Below, piece after piece: positions 1-13,295 of a stretch of 64,000 nt of DNA. This DNA comes from Dioscorea cayenensis subsp. rotundata (taxonomy: Eukaryota > Streptophyta > Magnoliopsida > Dioscoreales > Dioscoreaceae): the NCBI RefSeq assembly GCF_009730915.1, contig NC_052486.1:23217589-23281588 (forward strand). Reading direction: 5' to 3'. The notes below the pieces were generated by a model, which did no database searches, was not told the DNA's origin, and saw nothing but the letters and a program-made list of their open reading frames with translations. The translations under genes and the position numbers were made by a program. Numbering within the stretch: the first letter of the stretch is position 1; each line of letters opens with the position of its first letter.

Positions 1-157
1 TTCATGCGATGGCTTTCATTGAACTCGGGTTATCTTTTAACTTGTGCAATCAACTTATCTAGTTCATTTCTTGTCAAATGGTTTTGGATTTGAAATGATG
101 TTCATGTTATTTACTTGCGGAATATGGTAATTGATATGGTTCAAATTTACTTTTTAG

Positions 158-3100
158 ATCACACCAGTCCTGGAAGGGAGTTGTCATATCCAAGGGCCCT
201 GTGGATGAACTAGAGGACGAACTGCAGCAGACGAATTGTGTAATTTGCTTGCTTCTTCTGACTTTCGATTGAATTTTATCTTCCAAAGCAGAACCATTTA
301 TCATTGAAAAACTGTTGTTGCTTCTGCATTTGGCATTGGTATAAATGATACTGCATCACTGTAGCTTGTGTCATATAAAGAAAGTTATAATTATATGAGT
401 TTTCTTCCATCTTGATGAGGAACATTCTCACCATCCTTCTGTATGCATAAAAGAACAACTTGATGGATAATATGTTTTTGTACTGATATTCTTCTGTACA
501 TGCTCATAGTTTGAAACTTAGGTATTATAAACTCATTGATAATGAACTGTTTAACTTGTTGGTTTCACACACTATTGCCTTATCCATTATCCTTTATTTT
601 TCATTTTCCAACTGAGCCATTTTGAGACAATGCTAATGCATTTTTAGATGCAACTTATTTGTCATATTTTGGTTAGTCTTTGTAAGAAGGTGGGTGACTT
701 TCAACTTTCAAAAGGGAAGGAATATGCCTTCTGAGGTTTGAAGGAGGGTATATTAGGTCAATGGGCTTGCTGATGGTACGATGTTCTAAAATCATGATAA
801 CAAATTGTAGTTAGTTGAAAGTCAAAGGAAGAAGTTGCTTGTATGATTGAGCACCTGTGTGTGAAATAATCACTTTGTCTTGTGTTGCATGGTACTTTTA
901 TATGATTGGCTTTTTGTTTCTCACAGTGAGAAAAATTATGGGCTCTGTTTTTCCTTGCTTATTAATTAAATACATTTTTTTAGCATTTTTAGATTGCTTC
1001 CCTCTTCCTTTCATACCATATTTCTCTGCTACGGATTAATTGCTTTTACAGAGAAACTCTGATTCTTACTTGAAACTCTTGCTTATACTTTTTTTAATGC
1101 TTGGTCTTTTTTTGTTTGGTGCAGTATATCAAAATGTCACCTGTTTGTCTCAAGTAAAAACTTGTTTCATTCAAAATACTTATTTCTAGGTGTTTCTTCC
1201 CACATCGATTGGTTCCAAACTGGTTTGGGTGGATTGAGGTTAGTGGGCTTTAGGAGTATCCATGAGTGGACAGGTCTTACACATTTTCATTTGTAAGCAA
1301 AATAATGAACTATCGAAACTCATTTCAGGCTGATGTTAGATATAAACACATATTTCTGCAATTGGTATTGGCTCATTGTCATATATATATACATATTATT
1401 TTTATTTATATTGTAAGCACAGAACCCAGAGCTGTGCTTGTGCCTGCTATGTTTTACTGTATGAGTGCAGAGCCAGCAAGCTGTTTTGAGTTGACAAGTG
1501 TCTTCTACATGTGTTATTCTCTTATCTTTTTTTCCTAATCTATGTTTCTATAGGTTACTCCTCCAGCTGAGAAAGGATACATGATTGTTAATCAGACTAC
1601 CCGTACAAGGGTGGAGTCTGGGACATGCAACGTTTGCTCTGCTCCGTGCTCATCTTGCATGCACATCAATAGAACCACATCCGTCATGGAATCTAATGTG
1701 GAGGGTACTTATTCTATAAATAAGCTTAGGAGGGAAGAAGCTGATTCCTGTTCCTATGATGGTCCAGGGGGTCATCCACTGTATAAGAGCAGAGCTTGTG
1801 ATGATCCACAACATGCGACCAGTGAAACAAGTAATTTATTAAGTGTCAGTTCAAGTCATGATTCGTATTCTGAAAATGCTGAAAGCAAATCTACTTTAAT
1901 TGCAACCAATGATGTGTCTGAAGATGTTGAAATGCATCCAAAGTTGTCAGTTGAAGCAGTTGGAGAAGGTGGTCTCCTTCCAAAAGAGACTAATATCTCT
2001 TCTAGTTGTGTTTTATCCTCAAAGAGCGATCCCATATCTGTCCCACGCCAGGACCCATTTCGAAGTGGAAAGGAAGAGCAGCGTGATCTAGAATGTCATG
2101 GTGACAATATCTCATGTGCCACTGGAGGTCTAGATGCCGCTATTGCAGTCAATGTCTGTAATGTGGATGTGGATGGCAAAGACCCGGTAATTGGTGTGGC
2201 ATCCACCAAGAGTGAAATTGCCGAGGGAATTGAAAGAAAGACTCAGCTAGAAGCTGGTAATCTGTGTCTTGATGATGAAATAAGGGAATGTAAGGTCAAA
2301 GTTGAAGAGCCAAATACCTGCCAAAAAGATATTCTGCAAAAGAAGGATTCTGGTTCTTTTGTAAATGATCAATGTTCCAACAAATCGGATTGTGTAGATC
2401 ATTCTTCCTTGAAACTGAATTCTGCAAAGGTAAGGTATTTCTTATTCCATTTAATTGCAGCTTTCCATCTTAGTGCTCATGGAGAATATCTGGAATAGAG
2501 TTTAAAATTTTGATCCCTAAGTTCAGGTTGAACCTTCTGAATACTTCATGGCGGACATGGAATTGTCAACCAGAGTAGCAGAGGCTTCTGCTAATGTCAA
2601 AGGAGAGAAAACCATCCTACCAGACCAGGAAGACCAGAGAACATGCCAGCTTAAAAGTGTCTCCCCATCAGGAACTCAGAAAAGCAGCTATTCTTGCTTA
2701 GAAACTAGGAATCACAGAGAAAATGATGTCACAGGTGACAAAGACTGTGAAGCAGTTAAGAGTAGCACAATCAAGCAGTCATCCAGGATGTCGAGTACTC
2801 TGGTCGAAGATTCTGAAATTCAGGCACTGGAAAAGCAATCTCAACTGATGTGCATAGGTGAAAATTCTGAGTCAGATATCGAGGATGATGTGAGCACTTA
2901 CTTTATTATTTAACTTGCATATTCTTCAAAATCTTTCGTCACATTTTACTATTTCTGTGCTTCAATTTTATATATATGGAATGTTGGGGGGTTAAGTGAA
3001 TTTTTTCAGTGTATGGGGAATGCTAATTGCAATTATAATTATTTGATCTTCTGTGCCTTCTTTTCATCTGAATTGAGTCCATGGAAAGGTAATCTCTTAT

Positions 3101-6100
3101 AAGTTTTTCAATGCGCTCTTTGTGTTCTGTGTTCTGTTGTTTTATTTTAACACTTTTGACTTGCCATTTTTTTCCCCATATTCTAAGATCATAAGGTTAT
3201 GAAATTTTTAGCCAGCTTTGCAATGGTACTTTTGGTTGGTTGAGGTAGGTTGCTTCTTTATTTGCTTATTGTACTTGGTTCTTAAAGTTGAGCAAGGGTG
3301 GTAATATGAATGGAAAATTATGTTCATTTTCATTTGTAGATTTTATCTACCTTTTTTTTTCTCCTTCCTCTGTAAAGAGAAGGATATATCTTGTTTAATT
3401 AAGCTGTCTAATGCCAGAAAAAATGCTCTTTAACTTCAGTATATGTGACTTAAGTTGGAATTCACAACAGTAATTTAGCTAACATGGGTTGAGTTGATTT
3501 TAAAGTTGACCTCGTCAAAGTTGTAGATTGGTGAATCTAGTTAGTGTGAATATAGAGAAGCATGTTAATTATGCCATTCTGATGTTCATATTGAATAATT
3601 GATTCCTAAATAAAAGTGGGGACATATTTACCTTCATTAGGTTAAACTCTCAGATTCTGAAATTTAAGCCAAATTTTATCTTTGATTATGACATATGACT
3701 TGATTTATTTGGTGAAAGTACCCATGTTCAAGAAATTTTTCAATCAACTCTTGGTTTGTATGAAATTTAACAATGAAACAATTTATGTATTGAGCAAATG
3801 GTACTGTGCTTCCAGCTTAACATTGTGAGTAGCATATCCGCCTATGTGTGTAACTTACCATTGTCATCTATGTGATTGTTATTTTTCACATGCTACCTCT
3901 TTACAGGTGAAAGTTTGTGATATATGTGGTGATGCCGGTCGAGAAGAGTGTCTGGCAGTATGCAGTAAATGCAGTGATGGTGCTGAACACACGTAAGCCC
4001 TGTTACTTTTTATCCACTGCTTTATTATGATTGACATATTTTTTGAATTGGATTGTCTTGGAGGAAATCACATTTCCTTTCTGATGCCAAGCAGTTACTG
4101 CATGCGGATTATGTTGGAGAAAATTCCTGAAGGTGACTGGTTATGTGAAGAATGCAAGCTCAAGGAGGATACTGAAAATGATGAAGTGGATAGAACTGAG
4201 GTGATACAGGAGAAATTAGAAGTTCAGTCCTTGAAAGAAAATATTGTGAGCTCTGAAACTGTTCCCAGCCCCAAGGTTTCTCTTAGGTTGGACTTAGAGG
4301 CGAATGATCAGGAAGCAACAGGAGTTCTTAAGAGAACCCACAGTCAGCATGTTTCTGCCCATAGGCTCACAGATAATACAGAGGTTTCTTCAATTACTGG
4401 CAAAAGATCAGCTGAATCAAATGGTAGTTCCATTGAGACATCTAGTCCGAGGAAAAAAGTTGCCCTGTCATGTGATAGCTCATTGAAGAAGCTGGATTTA
4501 ACTAAAGGAAAGCTGGCCAACATGACATCATCAATTGGAAGTCACTCTGGACATAGTAGTCCTCAGGCATTTGTGAAAGCGCAAATGTCTGGTTCTTACC
4601 CCTCAAAGGTTCAAACCCAAGTTCAGACTCCTCGAGGTTTGTTTGGTTGCTAGTAATGCTTTATTTAATTCATAGAAATTTCTGCTTTGGGTATGGTTTC
4701 ATTAATGTAGATAGTTACTTCTGCTTTCAATCTTCAACTTTCAACAGGTTCTTTGTCGAGATCAATGTCTTTAAATAACTCAGGCATGAAGGGAAAAGTA
4801 AAACAGTTGATTGAAAATATACCTCATAAGACAAAACTCACCAAAGAATTTTCTTCCAAAGACACAAGGAAAGATGGAATTGTCAGAACAGCAACCAAAA
4901 ATGCATCATTCAGAACTATTGGTTCATCCCGGTTAAATGTTGAAACAACAATTAAAACACAGTTTCTTAATTCCCCTAGGTCTGAAGATTCAAAAAGCTT
5001 TAAGCATCCAAAAGACAGAAATCCATTGGAAAAGAAAAATTCTTTTAAGTTGGATCATACCCCTGCGATACCATCAACAAGTAATGCCGTTCCTTCAAAG
5101 GCGGAGCTGAAGGGTGCTCAAATAAGCGGAAAATCAAATAATGTGTCTGAATCAAACATTGTTAGTGTGACTAAAAGATTGGGGGATGCAAATGACTTAG
5201 GTAAGTATATCTTTTTACATCAATAGCTCATAGTATATTTCTCATCTTTGTTTCTTTGCTCCTTAATAATTTTTTTGGTTAATGGGTGTTATTCTTTCAT
5301 ATATTAGGGCACAGTGAGGTGAAGAAACAGCCATTGAATGCACCAAAAGCTTTGGGAAGTTCATCTTTAAGCAGTTTAGGTCAAAAGTCATATAGTATAC
5401 GAAGCGCTAAATCTTCCATTCAACCTGAAACAGTACCACAACATGAAGATAAATCCAAGGACTCTAACTTATTCAGCAGTTCAAGGCAAGCAGGCCCAAG
5501 TGGTGGTCGGGTATTACGCTGTCAAAAATGTAACGAAACAGGTCATGCAACTCAGTTCTGCTCAATTGACAAGCTTCGTGTATCTGCTCTGAAACCATCA
5601 GCTGAACGTAATTTAAAGGAGGCAACTGTCAAAAGTGATAGGTGGAAGGATGCAGTGGAAGCTTTGCTTTCAAAGACTAAGGTGCAGAAGGATGGTAGAT
5701 CACTGGATCATGCTGATTCCACCACAGTAACTCCTAGGTCAAGTCGTGAATCAGGTCCTAAAGACGTTACAACAAGTTCCTCAAACTCTTTTCAAGGAGG
5801 CCTAATTTCTAGGCAAGAGGTTTTTAGAAGCTCTGCCACTTGTCCAGGCCTAATTGGAGCTGCCATTGGTGTAAAGCAACCTGATAATCACCAGGTGGAA
5901 ACCTGCATCCCAGTTGATAGACAGCCGAAGGCGTTGCCTACTGCCTTGAAAGAGTCGACTGGCCTGCCTTCTGTTCCAACCATGACTGATCGATGTTCTG
6001 ATCAAGGACATCCAATGAGAGTTTCTGTTTTTCCGGAGCTCGAGTTCATATGGCAGTATGACACACTTCTCATTTTTCTGTTTATATGGTGTATTTTTGA

Positions 6101-9100
6101 ATTGTGGATTTCTTCCTGGATCAATGAACCGAGTGACGCCTATTATTACTGTATATGTTTGATAAATCTTGTTTTCTTTCTCCTTTTTTCTTTGCAGGGG
6201 TGACTTTGAGGTGCTGAGAGCTGGTAGACTGCTTGAACCATGTAATGGTGTTCAAGCTCATCTGTCAACCTGTGCATCACCCAAAGTCCTTGAAGTTGTG
6301 AATAAGTTTCCTGGCAAAGTTAAATTGGAGGAAGTACCTCGCTCTGGCTCATGGCCATTGCAATTTCAGAGAATCAGCCCTAAAGAGGATAATATCGCTC
6401 TTTTTCTGTTCGCTAGAGATATCGAGAGGTTTGTTGTTGTTGTGGAGTCTTTTCATCACTTCTATATGCAAGCATAACTTGTGTTTCATAACTGTTTTAT
6501 TTGGTACAGTTATGAGAAGAATTATAAAAAGCTGTTGGAAAATATGCTAAAAAATGATTTAGCCCTCAAAGGGTTTATTGATGAGGTTGAGCTTCTGATT
6601 TTCCCATCCGATAAGCTGCCAGAGAACTCCCAGCGTAAGTACAGTATTTCTTCATCTAGTCACAGCCTGTAGTTTTTTTGTATTGTAGTTTTACATTTCC
6701 GAAATGAATTTCACAACGAAGGATCCTCTCTTGTTCTTCAGGTTGGAACAATTTATTTTTTCTCTGGGCTGTATTCAGAGAAAGGAGGATTGATTGCTCA
6801 GATGCATTACCTGGTCCCCAGAGACCTTGTAAATCCAGTTTGCAAGAGGAGCTTTTGGTGCAAGATTCTCCATCGCTACTGGCATCTGATTTTTCCACCT
6901 CCAAGAATATAAATTTGCATGAGTTTCCTTCGACAGATTCATCCAAGTTTGAAATGTTGCCTAAGGCAGGGATCATTGAACACAATACTCAGGTAAATAT
7001 TCCTCCAATTCTATCTTCTGCAATTAATGACAATATTCGCCTTACATGGCTTTTACCATTTGGTCAGATGTCCTCAGAAGCTGTGGTCGAGCCACAGTGT
7101 GAAATCAGTCCTTGTCCTGATTTAGGCAATCAAATAACCACTTTACCTTTGTGCTTAGAACAGAACAGTGGTGTTGCTTCTCCGGTATCTTTTTACTTCT
7201 TCCTATTATTGTTATTTAATTGGGGAGTTTTGTTATTATCTAAATCTCTGACTTGCAAAATTTTTGACTATAGCATACACTTAAACTGCTTTTTAAATGC
7301 TTTGTCCCTTCATTTTTGTTTGTTATGACATTGATTCACTTGTGGTACGTCTATGATGACAAACGCATTATGAGATGGTCTATCTCTTAAGGTTGTCTTT
7401 TGGTTATCAGTAAGTCATCTTAACATATTTGGGATGTTTCGTTTCATCTGTTATATGTAGTAATCAAAAAGCCTTTTGGTCCCTGTTCAAGCGACAAAAT
7501 TTTCTTTTCTATATTGCTCACATTGTCATGAATCTCTCAAATCTTGATTTGTACAAAAGTTGTGAGGATGGAAGCCCTCCAGATGTTATTTCTGTCAATC
7601 CAAGGGAAAGCAGGATAGTTGAACATTTTTTTCCTTCTTTCTACTTTTAATTTCTTGCTTTCATTGCAGACAGTTTTAGGAAAATACATAGGAATATATT
7701 CTTTAGCCTTTGATTTCCATGTTTTCCAATAGAGTTTTTCCCTTCAATAAGTGGAGCATATGTGTTCTCTCTATATTTTTGACAAGAATTTAATGTATAT
7801 ACTTTTATGCAATTAAACTAATAAATTTTCCCATATGAGTATATGTTGTGTGATTCTACTTGAAAATGCCTTCAGCGCTGAACTAGTGCAGAAATTGTAT
7901 GGTTATATGATAAGGTATGGACTCTCTATTGTCCATCTCTCCTAAGCATGACATTTTGGTGATGATGTTGTGATTCTCAGAAACTTGTTGATTGAGTTAT
8001 TAGTGGCTGGAATGCTTGCCCTACTTAAATTCTTTGATATGGGTTGCTCAGACACCAAGTTTTGAGTTGCTCATGCACTGCATTTCATCTCTGTATTTAG
8101 TGGTCCCTATTTTGCTTATGTTTTTGAATGTCTATTTTTAACATCATGACAGCTAAGTCATACCTGTTTTCTTCCAGAAAATATCAGCGCCAGTTCAGGT
8201 TGATAGATGTGCTGAACCTCGAAAAAATGTACAGTCAGTTCTTACCTATTATGTTTGTGTTGTTTACTTTTTTAAGAGAAAGATGCATGTTGCCGTGTTA
8301 TAATTGAGCCAAAATTGCTTTTATCTATCTTTCTTATCTGTTGCCTGCAGAAAATTTTCGGCAATGATGCAATGGGTGGAATAGATGCTGAAACATCAAA
8401 TAATGTACAGAATAGTTTGAATAAGCATGGTGCATTGCCCATTTTGCCTGTTACATGTGCTTCTACTGCTTGCGGAGATGGTTATATTTCTTTGACTTTA
8501 ATATGCAATATTTCATTTTATTTTGACATGTGTGTATTACTCATTAGATTCCTGTATTTTGCATAGGTTGTGAATTCAGTGCAAACCTGGAAAAGCTACA
8601 AGAGACCACAGTGCTAGGTAGTGACCCTCATGATTGTATGACATCAGCGGACAACCTCAGTTGGGAATCAAAGTCTAGTAGGAAACGTGCTCGCTCATGT
8701 TCTGTGGATGTTAACCTTCAGGCTTCTGGTGAAACATTGAAGGTTGTGGATGAAACCATGACAGGGAAGGAGAATATGAATCATGGAGCTGAACATATTG
8801 AGAAAGATCACAAGAAGGCAAAACTTTGTAATGATGATGGGCTTGCTGATTTTCCAGAGCCACAGCGACATAGAGAGATCATCATGGATGAAACAAAAGA
8901 TAACCCTGAAAGCTCGAGAAGTGTTGAGAGGTTTGTCTTTCCGTTTGATTTGAATTCCGTAAGCTGTGAAGAAACAGAAACCGAAACCGAGATTGAAAGG
9001 GTGATACATGTTTTATCTTCGGATGATGAGGACATCGGAGAACCGGTTATCCCAGATCTCGAACTAGCTTTGGGGGGCAGGAAGAAACCTGTGAAAAATG

Positions 9101-9279
9101 AAAGGCAGCCCTTAATTTTCCCTATTGTCAGCAGCAAGATTAATCAACACCAGAGGCCTGCAGTCCGACAGAATGAATATGCGTCAGCATCTCTCTCTTT
9201 ATCTCTTGCAATTCCTAAATCTGAGAATGAAGAAACAGTAGCCGGTGACGTTCAGCAGCCATCATTTTGGCAGCTTTAA
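158..9279 (+). CDS. AIPP2/PAIPP2-like PHD-finger protein (5' end outside window)
   Basis: Nuclear PHD-finger protein of the AIPP2/PAIPP2 family. In Arabidopsis these bind unmethylated H3K4 and work with AIPP3/BDT1 and the phosphatase CPL2 in gene repression. Exons read with phase-consistent GT-AG junctions: 158-239, 1554-2429, 2527-2889, 3907-3992, 4095-4636, 4748-5200, 5308-6055, 6198-6428, 6510-6634, 6742-6992, 7068-7184, 8178-8228, 8351-8480, 8567-9279. The exon at 1554 encodes the family hallmark ESGTCNVCSAPCSSCMH. The PHD is split over 3907-3992 and 4095 onward (CDICGDAGREEC, EHTYC, WLCEEC). A CCHC knuckle CQKCNETGHATQFC lies near 5519-5560. The family's conserved C-terminal domain starts at about 6198 (GDFEVLRAGRL). 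The C-terminus has an LxLxL (EAR-like) run, SLSLSLAIP. From the Met at 1581 the product is about 1552 aa. The exon at 158-239 carries a one-base frame break (see findings), so either translation starts at 1581 or the break is a sequence error. The 240-1553 intron shows no gene. Confidence 0.85.
5519..5560 (+). other. CCHC zinc knuckle inside the PHD protein
   Basis: The exon from 5308 encodes CQKCNETGHATQFC, an exact C-x2-C-x4-H-x4-C retroviral-type zinc knuckle, preceded by a Ser/Lys-rich low-complexity stretch. Knuckles of this type bind single-stranded nucleic acid or protein. Its presence next to a PHD finger is a normal property of this plant family, so it supports the family call rather than marking anything foreign. 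Confidence 0.75.
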
Positions 9280-10563
9280 TGATACTTGAGTAGTTGAATT
9301 CCCCCAGGAAGATGCATGCCCTGTAAATTATGCCGAAAATGGTCTAGGTAGAGTTATACTGATCTTTGAGGATATCATCATCTCAAGGGGTGATTGCCTA
9401 ATCCATTCGCCTATCTATCTGTCTATAAACATATACCAAATCCTCACCTTTTTTTCATACCCATTTTTTGTATTTTTTTTGTTTTTTCTTTTAAAAAAAT
9501 ATTAGTAGACTAGCAGCTCTGCTTTCAGAGTGCAGAGCGTCAGCTCTTTTTGTATATACAAGAGAAGAAAGTAGCCAGCTTTGTCTGCGAGAAAACAGGG
9601 CTCTCCAGGTGTGCATCCTCAAGTTTTTCATTACTAGTAAGCTTTTCCTGAACCCTAAAGTATCTGTGTATAAATCTGTTGGCTGGATGTTTGTTTCCCT
9701 AGCTTTCATTAGAATACAATTTTGAAACGCTTCCATTTTACTTTAGTTTGGTAAAGAAGGTTTTTATATTCAAGGTTATTTGTCTGACAATGCTTGTGGT
9801 GTACCATTCAAAATTGTACTGGTATATAAGGGCTGTTAGGAGGCTGGGTGCTGATTGATCTCATTATTGGTATTAACTGATACAATCATTATTGGTATTA
9901 ACTAGTCAGGCAGAGGCTGTATAGGAAACAAACTGGCAAATTGTATGGGTTGCCTTCCTGATTGTGCTGTGGTGTAAGAGCCTGTGTGTCAGGTTGGCGA
10001 ATGATGCAGGTTTTCTTGTTTTCAAGGTCAGTCAGCAGCAGCCAGGAAGAAAATTATTATGCTTTCTTATTGTTGTCATTCTTTCAGACTCTCCTGACTT
10101 TCCTTACCCTTTGGAGAATTACCTGTGTTGGTTCCACCACTGTTTTTTTGGGCCTTTTGGTGGGATGGGTCAAATGCCACAGGTGATCCTTAAAGCCAGA
10201 TGTCGTTTTGGTCTATTTATTATTAATAATAATAATTATTATTATTGTAATTAAAAAAAAATGTTTTTGGTTTTTGAACTACATGAATTTGTTGTTATTG
10301 AAATAAATTCATATGAGTGAATCGGATGAGATATAGGAACTGTAAGAGAGGTCTCAAGTTTGAACCTCTCAGATTATACTTTATATTTAATATTTATGTG
10401 GGAGTTTTGAGTGAAGATATCTCTCGTTTCCTCTTTCCGTTTAAGCGACTTTGTAAAAAAAAAAGAAAAAAAATTCCAGTGGGATATGTTTTGTGATGCA
10501 CTAAGCCCTTATAAGAGCATCTTTATTGGATCATAGAGTAAAACAACTGGTGGATGTGGTGGT
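9280..10563. other. 3' flank of the PHD gene, no further gene
   Basis: Untranslated trailer and intergenic DNA. The first 500 bases are probably 3' UTR (T-rich, with a small inverted repeat around 9510-9545 built on gcagctctgctttcagag and gtgcagagcg). Short open frames here have no recognisable content. A run of TTA/ATT repeats lies at 10215-10245. Confidence 0.5.
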
Positions 10564-11248
10564 CTAGCAATCAATGTTTTTAAAATCGGACCGGATAGCG
10601 AACCGGTCTTATATTTGGGTCATGGGTCGATCCGATCGGATGGCCATTCTAGATCGGATGACATCATAAATAAATATATATATATATATATATAATAACA
10701 AACTTTATCATATTTTTAATTATAAATTATCTTAAATATTTATCATAATATCATGATTTTATCAAAATCATTTGAAGATTCAAATAACTAATCTAGATAA
10801 AGCAACAAATACAACTCCCTAAACTTTTTGTTTTTTAATCTATTAATCATAAATGGATGATGATAACTACATAAGTTAAACCACTAATTAAATTACTAAT
10901 TATGTGAGGATGAGACAAGACATGAGCAAAAAAAATTCAAAACAAAGTTAGAACTAAGTATGCTTAATTTAATTCTTATATTTGATCGTAATTATCATTA
11001 AAATAAAAGTATAAAATAAAATAAGTCATAAATGATCTATATCTCTTAAATAATTTACGGGTTTGGCTGGGTTTGACCGGTCAACAATTATACTAAAACC
11101 GGACCGAGCTATGGGCCAGTTATTTCGGTCCGAGCTGCGGGTTCGAGCCCCGTCAGTCCCGAACTAGGACCATCAATTCATCTCTCTATTCTCTGTGAAA
11201 AAGGGACACTGACCGGTTAGATCCGATTTTAAAAACATTGCTAGCAAT
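10564..11248. mobile_element. hAT-type MITE with 8-bp target duplication
   Basis: Element body is 10572-11240 (669 bp). Both ends carry the terminal inverted repeat CAATGTTTTTAAAATCGGA, 19/19 matching, with further subterminal CCGGT motifs. It is bounded by a perfect 8-bp direct repeat CTAGCAAT at 10564-10571 and 11241-11248, the duplication length of the hAT superfamily. Subterminal regions are G+C-rich (gatccgatcgg, gaccggtc) while the centre is AT-rich and has no coding potential, so it is non-autonomous. The intact target duplication indicates a fairly recent insertion. It lies about 350 bp upstream of the mitochondrial carrier's predicted promoter. Confidence 0.85.
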
Positions 11249-11667
11249 AGAGGATCATCTCCACCTTCATGAAATTCAGAGCTATTTTGATTTACGGTAT
11301 ATTTTATAATGTAAAAAATATTTTATCAAAATAAATTTCTGTTCATTTCAAAATAAAATAAAAAAAGGGGGAAAACATGGCGACACGCCAACAGATGTCC
11401 AAGTAAAATGAATGGCGGCGCGTGCTTTAGCATGAGAGAATGAGTATCATCCACCGTCTGTTATGCTTCGTGATGTTAAACCACAAGGATGAGATGTCAC
11501 AAATCTCAAAGCAAAAATGGATGGTGGATGAAGGTGCTCCAGAGTGAGAAACCAAGGCAATTCTGTTGCATAGGAATCCAAGCCAACTGAATGGGGGGTG
11601 GGTGGATCTCCAACTCCTCCTCATCATCTCGTTTTGGAAGCTCATGGCCACGGTGCTCTCCGATTCA

Positions 11668-11680
11668 CCCTCTATATATT
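11668..11680 (+). promoter_or_regulatory. Probable TATA box of the BOU-type carrier
   Basis: CTATATATTCAT sits in a C/T-rich context, followed by a CT-rich leader. A likely first non-coding exon ends at about 11764 at a GT (ttcctg|gtaata). The coding ATG is 1.6 kb downstream, so the leader is probably split by a long intron. Confidence 0.5.
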
Positions 11681-12000
11681 CATCCTTCTCTCTCTCCCTC
11701 TCATTGGATCCATCCCCACTGAGAAAAGGAGGATTTTGAAAGAACCACTCATCCCCAAATTCCTGGTAATACCTTTTTCTCCTCTCTCTTTCTTTCTCTT
11801 TGTCTCTTCTATGTTTTTTTCTTTCAATCATAATGTTTTGTGTTTTTGAATCATGTTGGATTGGATCTTGGTGATTCTTTGTTATTCTTTCACTTGAATC
11901 TGTGATTATTAGTTCAAGGATTTTGGGAAAGGCGGCGCCTTTATTGGTTTTCGTTGGTTCATCTAGTGATTTATGATGAGGTTTTTGGTGATGAGTATTT

Positions 12001-12480
12001 GTTTGAGAGATTGGAGAAACTATTCAATTGAGATGGGATGTCTAGTCTTTTGGTTTGAATCTGTTGGATTGAAAAGCAAAAGATATGGGCTTTTCTTTTA
12101 AGATGTTGGTATGAGAGAGCTGGATTAATCGCTGTTCTTTGCAAACAAAGTTGTGAGCTTTTTATTAGATTTTTCTCCTGGAACGTTGCCAACTGATGTG
12201 TAAAATGTTTTAAAATTTTCTTTGAGAAAGAGAGGCAAGATTATTAGTTTGAGAGATTGGAGAAACTATTCAATTGAGAGGCATGTCTAATCTTTTGGTT
12301 TGATTTTGTTAAAACGTGGGCTTTTTTTTAAGATGATGTTGTGAGAGAGCTTGATTTCTTGCTGTCCTTTGCAAAAATATTGTGAGCTTCTTATTAGATT
12401 TTTCTCCTGGAACATTGCCAACCTGATATGTAAAATGGTTTTGGAATTTTCTTTGAAAAGGGAGCCAAGATTATCATTCT
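12001..12480. repeat. Tandem duplication, 246-bp period, two copies
   Basis: Copy 1 is 12001-12246 and copy 2 is 12247 to about 12480. Both start GTTTGAGAGATTGGAGAAAC and share blocks such as ATTAGATTTTTCTCCTGGAAC and CTTTTGGTTTGA along their whole length, with several small indels and scattered substitutions. They lie in the presumed leader intron of the carrier gene. Neither copy has terminal inverted repeats, so a local duplication is more likely than an insertion. Confidence 0.8.
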
Positions 12481-13295
12481 TTTCCCAGATTCGTAATAGT
12501 TTTCCACTGATAAACGAAACATATCTTGCATTTCTTCTGAACTGGTCCCTGCCCCCCGTTGAGTATGAGTTGGAAGATTTAGAAAAAATTAGGGGCTGAA
12601 TTGGAATGTTTACGAAATCTTTCATCAGAGGTTTTAATACTTTGCTTCTATTTGCAGTGTTTAGTCCCTTTTACTTTTCCTTCAGATAATTTGGCGTCTT
12701 CTGGTTCAAATCTATTTGTATATATATGCCCACTCGGTAAATAGCATAGGTAGTTATGTTGCAATGCCAAGTTCTATGGTCTTTGTCTTTGTTCTCCTTG
12801 ACACAAAGAGGTTATGATTAATTTAGATGAATTAATGTTACATATTCCACTTCAAGAGAGTCACAAGTATTTTGTTGCTTTCCATGAGGGTCTTCATTTC
12901 AAGCATTATCATTTTCAAATGAAGGTATTGCAAGCGCAAAAAGAAAATGGCTTGATGCTATTGGTCGTCATTCACATTCCTTCTTTTAGCATGTAGCTCT
13001 GGCATTTGTTTCATCTTTATTGTTCATCTCAAAGTTTCAGTTGCTAATTATCATTTCAAACATGCTATTGGTCAAGTATAAATTTTTAAGTTGCATGGTC
13101 ATCTCCAAAGTAGATAAAATTTTGTATATCTGAGCCTTTTCATTCATCATTGGACCAAATAATCTTCCAGTGTACTTAATAGGACAAGTACACTCCTGCA
13201 TGTGCTTTCCCATAACTTGAATAAATATGAGCTTATTACGTCTGAAAAATGGCACTTTGCGAAAGACACTTACTTGGACATTTGAACTCTTGAAG

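Noticed and set aside
7555-7620. Possible extra exon of the PHD protein (SCEDGSPPDVISVNPRE)
   Set aside because: The peptide looks plausible, but there is no good donor in phase, and the exons at 7068-7184 and 8178-8228 already join in phase without it.
6656-9137. Minus-strand open frames opposite the PHD gene
   Set aside because: Shadows of the coding strand with no recognisable domains.
10310-10475. Possible tRNA-derived SINE
   Set aside because: A B-box-like AAGTTTGAACC and an A-rich end are present, but no convincing A-box and no target duplication were found.
13227-13295. Upstream in-frame ATG of the carrier
   Set aside because: The 23 extra residues do not match the family N-terminus and would precede the first carrier repeat; no typical targeting peptide.
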